Positions 1 to 7,052 of a stretch of 8,898 nucleotides of DNA are shown here, piece by piece. The translations under genes and the position numbers were made by a program. The DNA is from G020353115 sp964389685. Its GTDB lineage: Bacteria > Bacteroidota > Bacteroidia > Bacteroidales > VadinHA17. How positions within the stretch are numbered: position 1 is the stretch's first letter; the number at the start of each line of letters is the position of its first letter. Under the pieces are notes generated by a model. That model was not told where the DNA came from, did no database searches, and saw nothing but the letters and a program-made list of their open reading frames with translations. The DNA lies in the NCBI GenBank assembly GCA_964389685.1, contig CAYMFM010000111.1, positions 1 through 8,898 on the forward strand, read 5' to 3'.

Positions 1-5
1 TCAAC

Positions 6-33
6 GTAGAGACGTAAGATCTTACGTCTCTAC
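6..33. repeat. GTAGAGAC-capped perfect palindrome, copy 1
   Basis: A perfect 28-bp palindrome: 14 bases (6-19) followed directly by their reverse complement (20-33). The outer caps are GTAGAGAC and GTCTCTAC and the core is GTAAGATCTTAC. Similar capped palindromes recur at 106-130, 6764-6790 and 6826-6849 with different cores. The form suits a REP/MITE-like dispersed element; no transposase is present. It could also act as a bidirectional hairpin, but no T-run follows it. Confidence 0.85.
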
Positions 34-105
34 ATTGATATATTACGAGACATTTCGTGTAAAAAAAATTAAACAAACCTGATGTTTCTGGTTAACCGGA
101 TATTA

Positions 106-130
106 AGACGCCCAGGTTGGGCGTCTCTAC
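106..130 (-). repeat. GTAGAGAC-type palindrome, copy 2
   Basis: A hairpin with 9-bp arms (106-114 and 118-126, AGACGCCCA paired with TGGGCGTCT) and a 3-base loop, ending in the GTCTCTAC cap on the right. The cap on the left is incomplete. Bases 107-130 are the exact reverse complement of 6826-6849, so the two are inverted copies of one element. The strand given is the one on which it reads GTAGAGAC first. Confidence 0.85.
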
Positions 131-148
131 AATGGTTGAAAAGGCGGC

Positions 149-224
149 ACTCTCTCACAACTCACTTCTCTTCGTCTCAAAGTCTCACAGTCACCTCGTC
201 TCTCCGTCCCCCAGTCACATCATC
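149..224. repeat. Degenerate octamer array, [A/C]GTC type
   Basis: From 173 to 220 the sequence divides exactly into six 8-base units, each starting with AGTC or CGTC (starts at 173, 181, 189, 197, 205 and 213). Examples are CGTCTCAA, AGTCTCAC and CGTCTCTC. The 24 bases before it (149-172) are a weaker continuation with CTC-rich units. The period is exact although almost no two units are identical. A second array of the same type lies at 438-493. Confidence 0.65.
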
Positions 225-254
225 TTTTTTTTTTACCGAGAACCGAGCACCTGA
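225..254. repeat. T10 tract followed by three heptamers
   Basis: Ten consecutive T (225-234) run into 7-base units TACCGAG (234-240), AACCGAG (241-247) and CACCTGA (248-254). The arrangement matches 8664-8707, where nine T are followed by AACCAGG-type heptamers. The array is short, so this is a weaker call than the longer ones. Confidence 0.45.
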
Positions 255-259
255 AAAAA

Positions 260-291
260 GTTATTTGGTTAGTAGTTATTAAGTTATTGAG
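260..291 (+). repeat. GTTATTAA octamer array, left copy
   Basis: Four units beginning GTTA start at 260, 268, 275 and 283: GTTATTTG, GTTAGTA (one base short), GTTATTAA and GTTATTGA. Bases 275-288 are the exact reverse complement of 394-407 in the facing array, so the two could form the stem of a long hairpin with a loop of about 105 bases. Confidence 0.6.
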
Positions 292-321
292 TACATCGAT
301 GTAAACCTTTGACTTAAAGGT
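292..321. repeat. 12-bp palindrome and adjacent small hairpin
   Basis: TACATCGATGTA (292-303) is a perfect 12-bp palindrome. It is followed by a 6-bp stem (ACCTTT 305-310 with AAAGGT 316-321) around a 5-base loop. Both lie inside the loop between the two facing octamer arrays. They could be a protein-binding site or simply more local repeat structure; nothing in the sequence decides this. Confidence 0.5.
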
Positions 322-383
322 ATATGTCTGATTTTTTTGTTTAATACCTTGCCACCAATTTTCAAGTTTTCCATTCAGACACC

Positions 384-415
384 TTAATAACCTAATAACT
401 TAATAACCCACTAAC
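384..415 (-). repeat. GTTATTAA octamer array, right (inverted) copy
   Basis: Four exact 8-base units on the plus strand: TTAATAAC (384), CTAATAAC (392), TTAATAAC (400) and CCACTAAC (408). Read on the minus strand they are GTTATTAA-type units, the same consensus as the array at 260-291, so the two arrays face each other. Confidence 0.65.
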
Positions 416-437
416 TTTATCCATTTATTTCACACTT

Positions 438-493
438 CTCCTCTCTGACTCACCGTCTCTCAGTCACTTCGTCACACAGTCACTCACCTCTCA
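438..493. repeat. Degenerate octamer array, [A/C]GTC type, second copy
   Basis: Clear 8-base units start at 454 (CGTCTCTC), 462 (AGTCACTT), 470 (CGTCACAC) and 478 (AGTCACTC), with looser units at 438, 446 and 486. The units have the same consensus and orientation as the array at 173-220. An isolated two-unit match (AGTCACTT, CGTCTATC) lies at 7759-7774. Confidence 0.65.
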
Positions 494-500
494 CTACTCT

Positions 501-577
501 ATGCCACTTGCCCCATACTCCACGCTCCATGCTAATTCATTATTCATCACTCATCATTCATCACTCATCACTCATCC
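501..577. repeat. Heptamer array abutting the secA 3' end
   Basis: Eleven consecutive 7-base units without a gap. The first five are of an ATGCTCC type (for example ATACTCC at 515, ACGCTCC at 522, ATGCTAA at 529). The last six are of a TTCATCA type (TTCATTA at 536, TTCATCA at 543 and 557, CTCATCA at 550 and 564, CTCATCC at 571). The phase is kept through the change of consensus. The array ends 6 bases before the last base of the secA stop codon. It encodes nothing recognisable. Confidence 0.75.
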
Positions 578-583
578 TTCCCA

Positions 584-3500
584 TCATCGTCCCGGCTGTG
601 CCGGAGCCTCTGCCCCTCCCGCTCTGCCATGACAATGTTTATATTTTTTCCCGCTGCCACAGGGACACGGGTCATTCCTTCCAACTTTCTTATCAGCCCT
701 GACGGGTTGAGTTTTTTGTGGATGTGGTGGACCACCTGCGGTTGATTCACTTTCGGAATAGGAAGGAACATCGGTTTTTGTGGTCCTGAGATTGCTCATA
801 TCCAATTTTCTTCTCCGCTCGGCTTCACGCACCTGGTTCGGATCAGTGATGGGTATATGTCCCTTCATCAGGGTTGCGATCACATCCCTGTTGATCCGGT
901 TTATCATGATTTTGAACAACTCGAAGGATTCGAATTTATAGATCAGCAACGGGTCTTTCTGCTCGTAGGTTGCCGCCTGAACCGATTGACGCAGGTCATC
1001 CATCTCCCTGAGGTGCTCTTTCCACGACTCATCAATGGTCATCAGGATTACCGATTTCTCATAGGATTTTACCAGCTCCTTCCCTTTCGTCTCTGCAGAT
1101 TTCTGCAAATTGGTAATCACCTGGAACACTTTTGTTCCGTCAGAAATGGGGACGACAATATTTTCATATACGTGTGACTGTTTTTCATACACCTCTTTGA
1201 TTACCGGAAAGGCTTGTGCTGCTATCGCCTCTTCTTTCCGGCTATAGGTATCGATCACCACATTGTTGATGGCTTCAACAATCTCATCGGGATTAACCTT
1301 TAGGAACTCTTCAGCCGGCATGGGGGACTCAATGGAGAGGGAACGCATCAGCTCAAAGCTGAAATTTTCAAAGTCTCCAACGCTATGGTATTCATCAACC
1401 AGGTTTTCGGAAACGTCATACATCATATTGGCGATGTCCACTTCCAGCCTTTCACCGAGCAGGGCATGCCTTCTTTTGGTATAGATCACCTCGCGTTGTG
1501 AGTTCATCACATCATCATATTCCAGTAGTCTTTTCCGGATCCCGAAATTATTCTCTTCCACTTTTTTCTGTGCTCGTTCGATGGATCTTGAGATCATCGG
1601 ATGTTGGATCACCTCCCCTTCTTTCAGTCCCATCCTGTCCATGATACCGGCAATCCTCTCCGATCCGAACAAGCGCATCAGGTCGTCTTCCAGGGAGACA
1701 AAAAACTGGGATGAGCCCACATCCCCCTGCCTTCCTGAGCGACCGCGAAGCTGCCTGTCAACCCTTCGGGATTCGTGCCTTTCCGTTCCAACGATAGCCA
1801 GACCACCTGCTTTTTTTACTTCTTCGGTCAGCTTGATATCGGTACCACGCCCTGCCATGTTGGTCGCAATGGTTACTGTTCCGGTTTTCCCTGCTTCAGC
1901 AACAATATCTGCTTCGCGCTGGTGGAGTTTGGCATTCAACACGTTATGCTTTATCCCCTTCATTTTCAACATCCTGCTCAGCAGCTCGGAGATCTCAACG
2001 GAGGTTGTACCCACCAGTACCGGTCGCCCGTTATTCACCAGGTTGACGATCTCATCAATAACCGCGTTGTATTTTTCCCGTTTTGTTTTGTACACCAGGT
2101 CTTCACGGTCATCCCGGATAACCAGCCTGTTTGTAGGAATAACAACTACATCCAGCTTATAGATGTTCCAGAGTTCTCCGGCTTCCGTTTCAGCGGTTCC
2201 TGTCATTCCGGCAAGCTTCTGGTACATTCTGAAATAGTTCTGCAGGGAGATGGTGGCGAAGGTCTGGGTGGCAGCTTCCACCTTTACCCTCTCCTTCGCT
2301 TCAATCGCCTGGTGCAATCCGTCCGAATACCTTCTGCCCTCCATGATCCGCCCGGTTTGTTCATCGACGATCTTCACCTTGTTTTCAATGACAACGTATT
2401 CCACATCCTTCTCAAACAGGCTGTATGCTTTCAGCAGCTGGTTCATTGTATGTACCCGCTCTGATTTGACAGCATAATCCTGGATAAGCTTGTCTTTGGC
2501 TTTGAATTTTTCTTTTTCCGGGATGTCCGACTTTTCAATTTCAGCAATCTCTCCACCGACGTCAGGCAGGATAAAAAAACTGGCATCTTCAGAGGAGGTT
2601 GTGATCAGATCGATGCCATTCTCCGTCAGTTCGATGGTATTCTGTTTTTCATCGATAATGAAATAGAGGTCATCCGTCACCTTGTACATCTCCTTGCTGT
2701 TGTTCTGCATGTAAAAGTTTTCCGTTTTCAGCATCCGCGATTTCATTCCCTCCTCGCTCAGGAATTTGATCAGCGCGCTGTTTTTCGGAAGTCCTTTAAA
2801 TGCTCTCAGCAGGAGCAATCCGCCCTTTTCGTTCTCGCCATCAGCGATAAGCTTTTTAGAATCTGCCAGCACCTGGTTGACCAGTTTTCGCTGGGCACTC
2901 ACCAGTTTTTCCACTTTGGGTTTGAGCTCATCAAACTCGCTGGTATCGCTTTTGGGTGTGGGACCGGAAATAATAAGGGGTGTACGGGCATCGTCAATCA
3001 GGACAGAATCGACCTCGTCCACAATGGCATAGTTGTGTTTCCGTTGCACCAGGTCTTCGGGGTTGATCGCCATATTATCCCGCAGGTAATCAAAGCCAAA
3101 TTCATTGTTGGTCCCATAGGCTACGTCAGCCTGGTATGCTTTTCTGCGATCGCTGGAATTTGGCTGGTGCTTATCAATGCAGTCCACCAAAAAGCCGTGA
3201 AATTCGAAAAGCGGTCCCATCCACTCCGAGTCACGTTTCGCCAGGTAATCATTCACGGTAACGATATGAACGCCCCTTCCCGTCATCGCATTCAGGAATA
3301 TGGGCAGGGTAGCGACCAGTGTTTTCCCTTCACCGGTTGCCATTTCAGCAATTTTCCCCTGGTGAAGGAACACTCCCCCGATGAGCTGAACATCATAATG
3401 CACCATGTCCCAGATGATCATGTTGCCCCCTGCCATCCAGGAGTTTTTCCAGATGGCCTTATCTCCTTTAATGATGATGCTATCCCGGTTTGCTGCCAGG

Positions 3501-3919
3501 TCACGGTCGAACTGGGTTGCTGTTACTTCCACCGATTCATTCTCTTTAAACCGTTTGGCAGTCTCTTTTACAATGGAAAAGGCAACCGGCAGGACCTCAT
3601 CGAGCACTTCTGAAAGCTTCTCGACAATCGCTGCTTCAATCTTATCAATGCTGTTGTATATCTCTTCTTTCTCGTCCATACCCGTCTCTTCCGCCTCCAG
3701 CTTCTCCTTCAACTGCTTAATTTCCTGCTCTTCTTCACGGATGCTATTGCGTACAAATTCCTTAAGTTCCAGGGTTCTGTTCCGAAGATCATCGTTTGAT
3801 AAACGGGTGATCTTTTCATATTCCTGGTTGATCTGTCCAATATACGGGCTGATCTGCCTCAGGTCTCTCTCTGCTTTATTTCCAAGGATCTTACCCAGAA
3901 AACCATTTAAAATGCTCAT
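584..3919 (-). CDS. secA: Preprotein translocase ATPase SecA
   Basis: SecA is the cytoplasmic motor that pushes unfolded preproteins through SecYEG using ATP. The 1,111-residue protein has Walker A ATGEGKT (194-200), Walker B DEVD (301-304), the second nucleotide-binding fold with MAGRGTDI (688-695) and the arginine-rich stretch RQLRGRSGRQGD (722-733), and the helical-scaffold segment around IDESWKEHL (962-970). The C-terminal zinc motif is complete: C1085, C1087, C1096 and H1097. From memory, E. coli SecA is about 900 residues. The extra length is mainly about 90 residues before Walker A (charged, coiled-coil-like 55-110) and about 90 in the preprotein cross-linking region (320-420), as is usual in Bacteroidota. 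The start codon puts the expected MSILNGFLGKILG amphipathic N-terminus at residue 1. The stop is TGA at 584-586. No truncation or frameshift is seen. The protease gene lies 146 bases upstream on the same strand. Confidence 0.98.
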   Translation of the reverse strand: MSILNGFLGKILGNKAERDLRQISPYIGQINQEYEKITRLSNDDLRNRTLELKEFVRNSIREEEQEIKQLKEKLEAEETGMDEKEEIYNSIDKIEAAIVEKLSEVLDEVLPVAFSIVKETAKRFKENESVEVTATQFDRDLAANRDSIIIKGDKAIWKNSWMAGGNMIIWDMVHYDVQLIGGVFLHQGKIAEMATGEGKTLVATLPIFLNAMTGRGVHIVTVNDYLAKRDSEWMGPLFEFHGFLVDCIDKHQPNSSDRRKAYQADVAYGTNNEFGFDYLRDNMAINPEDLVQRKHNYAIVDEVDSVLIDDARTPLIISGPTPKSDTSEFDELKPKVEKLVSAQRKLVNQVLADSKKLIADGENEKGGLLLLRAFKGLPKNSALIKFLSEEGMKSRMLKTENFYMQNNSKEMYKVTDDLYFIIDEKQNTIELTENGIDLITTSSEDASFFILPDVGGEIAEIEKSDIPEKEKFKAKDKLIQDYAVKSERVHTMNQLLKAYSLFEKDVEYVVIENKVKIVDEQTGRIMEGRRYSDGLHQAIEAKERVKVEAATQTFATISLQNYFRMYQKLAGMTGTAETEAGELWNIYKLDVVVIPTNRLVIRDDREDLVYKTKREKYNAVIDEIVNLVNNGRPVLVGTTSVEISELLSRMLKMKGIKHNVLNAKLHQREADIVAEAGKTGTVTIATNMAGRGTDIKLTEEVKKAGGLAIVGTERHESRRVDRQLRGRSGRQGDVGSSQFFVSLEDDLMRLFGSERIAGIMDRMGLKEGEVIQHPMISRSIERAQKKVEENNFGIRKRLLEYDDVMNSQREVIYTKRRHALLGERLEVDIANMMYDVSENLVDEYHSVGDFENFSFELMRSLSIESPMPAEEFLKVNPDEIVEAINNVVIDTYSRKEEAIAAQAFPVIKEVYEKQSHVYENIVVPISDGTKVFQVITNLQKSAETKGKELVKSYEKSVILMTIDESWKEHLREMDDLRQSVQAATYEQKDPLLIYKFESFELFKIMINRINRDVIATLMKGHIPITDPNQVREAERRRKLDMSNLRTTKTDVPSYSESESTAGGPPHPQKTQPVRADKKVGRNDPCPCGSGKKYKHCHGRAGGAEAPAQPGR

Positions 3920-3956
3920 TATATATGGGATTTTTTCGTCTGATGTTAACAGGGTG

Positions 3957-3964
3957 CAAATTTA
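3957..3964 (-). promoter_or_regulatory. Candidate -7 box of the secA promoter
   Basis: On the minus strand this reads TAAATTTG, a full match to the Bacteroidota -7 consensus TAnnTTTG. It lies 37 bases upstream of the secA ATG, giving a short leader of about 30 bases. No clear TTG-type -33 box is seen at the usual distance. The A-rich leader has no Shine-Dalgarno sequence, as is normal in this phylum. It implies that secA can be transcribed independently of the protease gene upstream. Confidence 0.5.
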
Positions 3965-4065
3965 ACTCATTTTAACGGATAATAAAAAGGGGGGAATGCT
4001 TCTTTCTTCTATGTCAGCAGGGCTCACCCGGCAGGCATGCAGGAAGATGTGTTGAAAAGGAAATG

Positions 4066-6588
4066 TCAATACGATTTTATTATTTTCAGGAGAGCCATTT
4101 TATCTCCTGATGAAACGGTGATGAGATAGATACCGGGTGCATTCCCGGAAAGATCAATCCTTTCCTGGAAGGTTTCACCGGTCACTCTGAACTCCTTGTT
4201 GAACAGCTCTCTTCCAAGAATATCGGTTATGATCACGTTCACATCCTGGATGCCCTGTTCCAGGCGCCCCTCAATGGTGAAGGTCCCGGATATGGGATTT
4301 GGAAAAACGCGGATATCATGATCCACAAACAGATCGTTCCCGGTGCCCGACAGATCACCCTGGATCCTGATGTTATCAATTACCCAGCCCCAGCCGTAGG
4401 CAAAAGCATCCGAGTAGAGCCGGAACCGGATCAGGATCTCATCTCCCCCATTGAATTCATCTTCAGCCAGCAGGTTGATCATGCGCTCACGGTACATGTT
4501 TGAAGCACCCAGTGCTTCTGAATTACCATCATTCAAGGTCGTGTTATAGGTGGAGAGCCAGAGGGTGTTTATCCTGGAATCATAACCTGGAAATAGCGGA
4601 TACCAGGTCGATCCCATATCTCTTGATCCTTCAACAATGACATAATCCCAGAACTCGTAATCTCCAAACACCGTTCCAACCTCACCGGGTTCAACAAGGA
4701 CGATCTCGTCGAACGCCATCCAGGAATCGCTCTCTTTCAGGATGATCGGATAGGTCAGGATCGCTTCGTATTCAATTGATTTGTTAGACTCACCGGTTTG
4801 TTCATAGGGGTGCCGGGTATGCAAAGCCGGATTGGTAAAACCGGTCAGAGACTCAATGGAGAAGCCGTTTTTCAGGAAATCATCCGCTGCACCATCGAAA
4901 TCATTCTCATAAGCATCCACCGGGTCATTGATCTTTTCAACGGTAAAAACATAATATCCTGAATCGGGAATGGTTGCCGTGTTGCCTGAGACCGAAGCGT
5001 CGACCGCTGTGATACGGTAACGTATCGTATCCCCCACGGCAAGGGTTGCCCCTTCAAAATTCAGGTATCCCTGGTATGTGGGCTTAAAAGCAACCGGCAA
5101 CGTGACCGGGTCCATCGCTGCTTCATTGATCAGATAGTCGATATAGACCGAATCAACTCCCAGGTTATCCCTCACATCAGCCCTGAATTTCAGGGAATCC
5201 TGGCTGAGCAGCATGTAGAGAACCGGTTCGTGCTCAATGACCGGTTTCACGGTGTCCTTACCAATAAAAAAACAGTAGTTTATCTCCGGCGCAGTTGCCG
5301 GCTTCCGGTAAACGCGGTCGAAGTAATCGGTAACAGCAAGGTAATAAGAAACATATATTCCTGTATCGGAAACCGGGATATCAGCCGTGTACTCATCCGG
5401 GTTACCCGTTTCGGCTAACATGATGCTATCATGCGTGTCAAAACCGTCGGTTGAATAATAGACATACCCGCCATCTGACGTGATGGATGTATCGCTGGTA
5501 ATCGTTGCCGTAACGGTAAATGGCAGGTCCAGGTTCTCAGCATCCATCAGTGTGTCGTGCTCGATATAGGTATGTATCCATCCGATCTCAGCAAACATAG
5601 CCATAACAATCGGTCCCGGGTTGTGGATAGCTTGCTCTCTATCGATAAACGGTGTCATCAGGGCGTTCTGGCTTGCACCGGGATAGGTGTTTTCATTTAA
5701 ATGCGAAATGCTTGATCCCGGGTCAAACTCTCCGGGTGCATACAACCTGGGAGATAAACCGCTGTTTACGCTCCGTGCTATGGGGCAGCTGAAATAAAGG
5801 TTGTTGCTTTCGTACTGATTCAGCAGTTCAACGGATCCGTTCGCGAATAAAGCGGTGTCGATCAACTGCTGGCCTGCTCCATTCTCTATAAAATGGTCAA
5901 AATAGAGTGTCAATCCGGAAGTATATCCCCACCAGCCAAAGTCATTATTCTCCCCCATAGTGCTGTAAAATCCCAGTCCATGGCACATTTCATGGAGGGC
6001 AACCGTTACCAGGTCATACTGATTCGGATCGGTATTGCCATCCGTTCCGAAATACCAGTCCTGATCGCTGTTTAACACCATTTCAATCTCAAAATCATCG
6101 GGTTCATTCAGCTCTTTCCCTGCCATTTTTTCAGCTATGGGATACGGATAGAGCGCGTCGGCTTCAAGTGCTCCGATATCCCTGCCCCGTAAAACCTTCG
6201 AAGGATCCAGGTAGGTGCTGCCAAGGGTGCCACTCCCTAAATTAGACCATGTTGCAGCGACATTGATATCCACCGGGGATTCAAGAAGGGATGCCCAGAT
6301 TGCAACGGCATACAGGAATGCATTTTTTGCTTCAACGGGAAAATCGTATGTTTTTACCTTGATGGTACCGCCCCCTTTTGACTTCTCCATTGCTTTGTAG
6401 AACTGTTCGGGTGGCGGGATGTATATCCTTCTCGAATTATTACCTGCATAACAGCTTCGTACGATCAGGTCACTGTTGCTCTTCAATCGTTCACCCTCGG
6501 GAACTCGCTGTCCGCTCACTTCGTGGGTTCCTGCGATCACAAAAACAAGCAGAACAATCCCGGTCAGGATATCTCTATTTCGCTTCAT
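4066..6588 (-). CDS. T9SS-exported metzincin-like metallopeptidase
   Basis: A predicted secreted zinc protease of 840 residues. The N-terminus is a Sec signal peptide (basic MKRNR, hydrophobic 8-20, likely cleavage after VSG-26). The catalytic region has HEMCHGLGF at 199-207: H199 and H203 as zinc ligands and E200 as the base. The usual third ligand of HExxHxxGxxH is absent (the position holds S). Instead SHLNE (H296) lies 93 residues later, just before a Met-turn-like ALMTP (M311) and the segment IVMAMFAEIGW (327-337). That layout matches leishmanolysin-type (M8) metzincins, where the third His follows an insertion. Two Ig/FN3-like regions follow (about 345-440 and 446-550), then a beta-rich region ending in GWVIDNIRI (734-742), as seen in jelly-roll or MAM-like domains. 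Residues about 755-840, beginning IRVFPNPISGTF, are a type A T9SS sorting domain, so the product should be surface-attached or released. The substrate is unknown. Confidence 0.87.
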   Translation of the reverse strand: MKRNRDILTGIVLLVFVIAGTHEVSGQRVPEGERLKSNSDLIVRSCYAGNNSRRIYIPPPEQFYKAMEKSKGGGTIKVKTYDFPVEAKNAFLYAVAIWASLLESPVDINVAATWSNLGSGTLGSTYLDPSKVLRGRDIGALEADALYPYPIAEKMAGKELNEPDDFEIEMVLNSDQDWYFGTDGNTDPNQYDLVTVALHEMCHGLGFYSTMGENNDFGWWGYTSGLTLYFDHFIENGAGQQLIDTALFANGSVELLNQYESNNLYFSCPIARSVNSGLSPRLYAPGEFDPGSSISHLNENTYPGASQNALMTPFIDREQAIHNPGPIVMAMFAEIGWIHTYIEHDTLMDAENLDLPFTVTATITSDTSITSDGGYVYYSTDGFDTHDSIMLAETGNPDEYTADIPVSDTGIYVSYYLAVTDYFDRVYRKPATAPEINYCFFIGKDTVKPVIEHEPVLYMLLSQDSLKFRADVRDNLGVDSVYIDYLINEAAMDPVTLPVAFKPTYQGYLNFEGATLAVGDTIRYRITAVDASVSGNTATIPDSGYYVFTVEKINDPVDAYENDFDGAADDFLKNGFSIESLTGFTNPALHTRHPYEQTGESNKSIEYEAILTYPIILKESDSWMAFDEIVLVEPGEVGTVFGDYEFWDYVIVEGSRDMGSTWYPLFPGYDSRINTLWLSTYNTTLNDGNSEALGASNMYRERMINLLAEDEFNGGDEILIRFRLYSDAFAYGWGWVIDNIRIQGDLSGTGNDLFVDHDIRVFPNPISGTFTIEGRLEQGIQDVNVIITDILGRELFNKEFRVTGETFQERIDLSGNAPGIYLITVSSGDKMALLKIIKSY

Positions 6589-6614
6589 GCATGTTATCTC
6601 GTCAATCTTCGAGC

Positions 6615-6647
6615 CAAAAATACGTATAAAGAACGAAATAACGACAA
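6615..6647 (-). promoter_or_regulatory. Candidate Bacteroidota promoter of the protease gene
   Basis: On the minus strand TATTTTTG (6622 to 6615) fits the -7 consensus TAnnTTTG exactly, and a TTG (6647 to 6645) stands 22 bases upstream as a possible -33 box; that spacing is at the long end. The -7 box lies 26 bases before the ATG at 6588. No Shine-Dalgarno sequence is apparent. Confidence 0.5.
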
Positions 6648-6674
6648 TGGTAATAAAAAGAAAATGGAGGATAC

Positions 6675-6725
6675 GAGTTACAGGTTACGGGTTGTGGGAA
6701 AAGTCCACAGTCCACAGTCTACAGT
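6675..6725. repeat. Heptamer array GAGTTAC / AGTCCAC
   Basis: Seven-base units GAGTTAC (6675), AGGTTAC (6682) and GGGTTGT (6689) are followed, after a 6-base spacer, by AGTCCAC (6702), AGTCCAC (6709), AGTCTAC (6716) and a partial AGT. The consensus changes midway while the period is almost kept, as in the array at 501-577. Confidence 0.65.
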
Positions 6726-6763
6726 AAAATCAGGAATGACGAGAGATAAGATTAGATGAACCC

Positions 6764-6790
6764 GTAGAGACAAGGCACGTGCCTTGTCTG
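6764..6790 (+). repeat. GTAGAGAC-type palindrome, copy 3
   Basis: The left cap GTAGAGAC (6764-6771) opens a perfect 22-bp palindrome (6768-6789) with the core CAAGGCACGTGCCTTG. The right cap is incomplete (GTCTG instead of GTCTCTAC). It has the same cap as copies 1, 2 and 4 but a completely different, still self-complementary core. Confidence 0.8.
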
Positions 6791-6825
6791 TTATGAAACA
6801 ATAAAGCATCTGGAATTCACGCAAT

Positions 6826-6849
6826 GTAGAGACGCCCAACCTGGGCGTC
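6826..6849 (+). repeat. GTAGAGAC-type palindrome, copy 4
   Basis: GTAGAGAC followed by an 8-bp stem (GACGCCCA 6831-6838 with TGGGCGTC 6842-6849) and a 3-base loop. It is the exact reverse complement of 107-130. The two copies therefore form a 24-bp inverted pair about 6.7 kb apart, enclosing secA and the protease gene. Confidence 0.85.
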
Positions 6850-6983
6850 AATGTTTAGCTTCAACAGCACGTCTGGGAAAATCTCTATTTCACAGGGCGG
6901 GCATCGTTACCGTTATCGAAAAACGAATTTACACCCGGAAAACGCTCCCTGGACCGGATAGCTCCAACCGTAAAATAGAATGG

Positions 6984-7018
6984 AACTGAGAACTGTAAAC
7001 TGAGAACCAGGAACTGAA
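6984..7018 (+). repeat. Heptamer array, AACTGAG type
   Basis: Five exact 7-base units, each beginning AAC: AACTGAG (6984), AACTGTA (6991), AACTGAG (6998), AACCAGG (7005) and AACTGAA (7012). The array ends about 20 bases before the promoter candidate of the lipoprotein gene. It shares the AACC(A/G)GG word with 8673-8707. Confidence 0.75.
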
Positions 7019-7040
7019 TTTTCCTTAGGGAAATTCTTAT

Positions 7041-7048
7041 TACCTTTA
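7041..7048 (+). promoter_or_regulatory. Weak -7 box very close to the lipoprotein start
   Basis: TACCTTTA matches TAnnTTTG at all but the last base. It ends only 4 bases before the ATG at 7053, so if it is the promoter the transcript would be leaderless or nearly so. No clear -33 TTG was found. A small hairpin (TTTCC 7020-7024 with GGAAA 7029-7033) lies just upstream and could be an operator, or nothing. Confidence 0.3.
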
Positions 7049-7052
7049 TCGA

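Larger units (their letters stand above)
1..583. other. Gene-free repeat-rich region downstream of secA
   Basis: No convincing gene lies in this stretch. The short open frames that cross it are translations of repeats and have no recognisable domain. From left to right it holds two GTAGAGAC-type palindromes, an octamer array, a ten-T tract with a few heptamers, two facing GTTATTAA octamer arrays around a small palindrome, a second octamer array of the first type, and a heptamer array that stops 6 bases before the end of secA. The plus strand between 150 and 580 is strikingly poor in G. No rho-independent terminator for secA was seen here. Confidence 0.8.
6589..7052. other. Divergent intergenic region, no gene
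   Basis: This 464-base gap separates the leftward protease gene from the rightward lipoprotein gene. It contains the protease promoter candidate, a heptamer array (6675-6725), two GTAGAGAC palindromes (6764-6790, 6826-6849), about 130 bases in which I see nothing (6850-6980), and a second heptamer array (6984-7018) running up to the lipoprotein promoter region. Short open frames here start inside repeats and have no domain. Confidence 0.75.

Noticed and set aside
82..282. 66-codon plus-strand open frame
   Set aside because: It runs through a palindrome, an octamer array and a poly-T tract, and has no domain-like sequence; it is a translation of repeats.
149..577. Possible CRISPR array
   Set aside because: Units are 7-8 bases with no spacers, no 25-40-base conserved repeats and no cas genes.
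508..702. 64-codon plus-strand open frame with repeated HSSLI-like words
   Set aside because: Its repetitive part is the heptamer array read in frame, and the rest overlaps the 3' end of secA on the other strand.
1581..2464. Long plus-strand open frames (193 and 229 codons) inside secA
   Set aside because: They are antisense to well-conserved SecA motifs and have no family resemblance.
3920..4065. Terminator between the protease gene and secA
   Set aside because: No stem of adequate length followed by a T-run was found on the minus strand; only weak 3-4-bp pairings occur.
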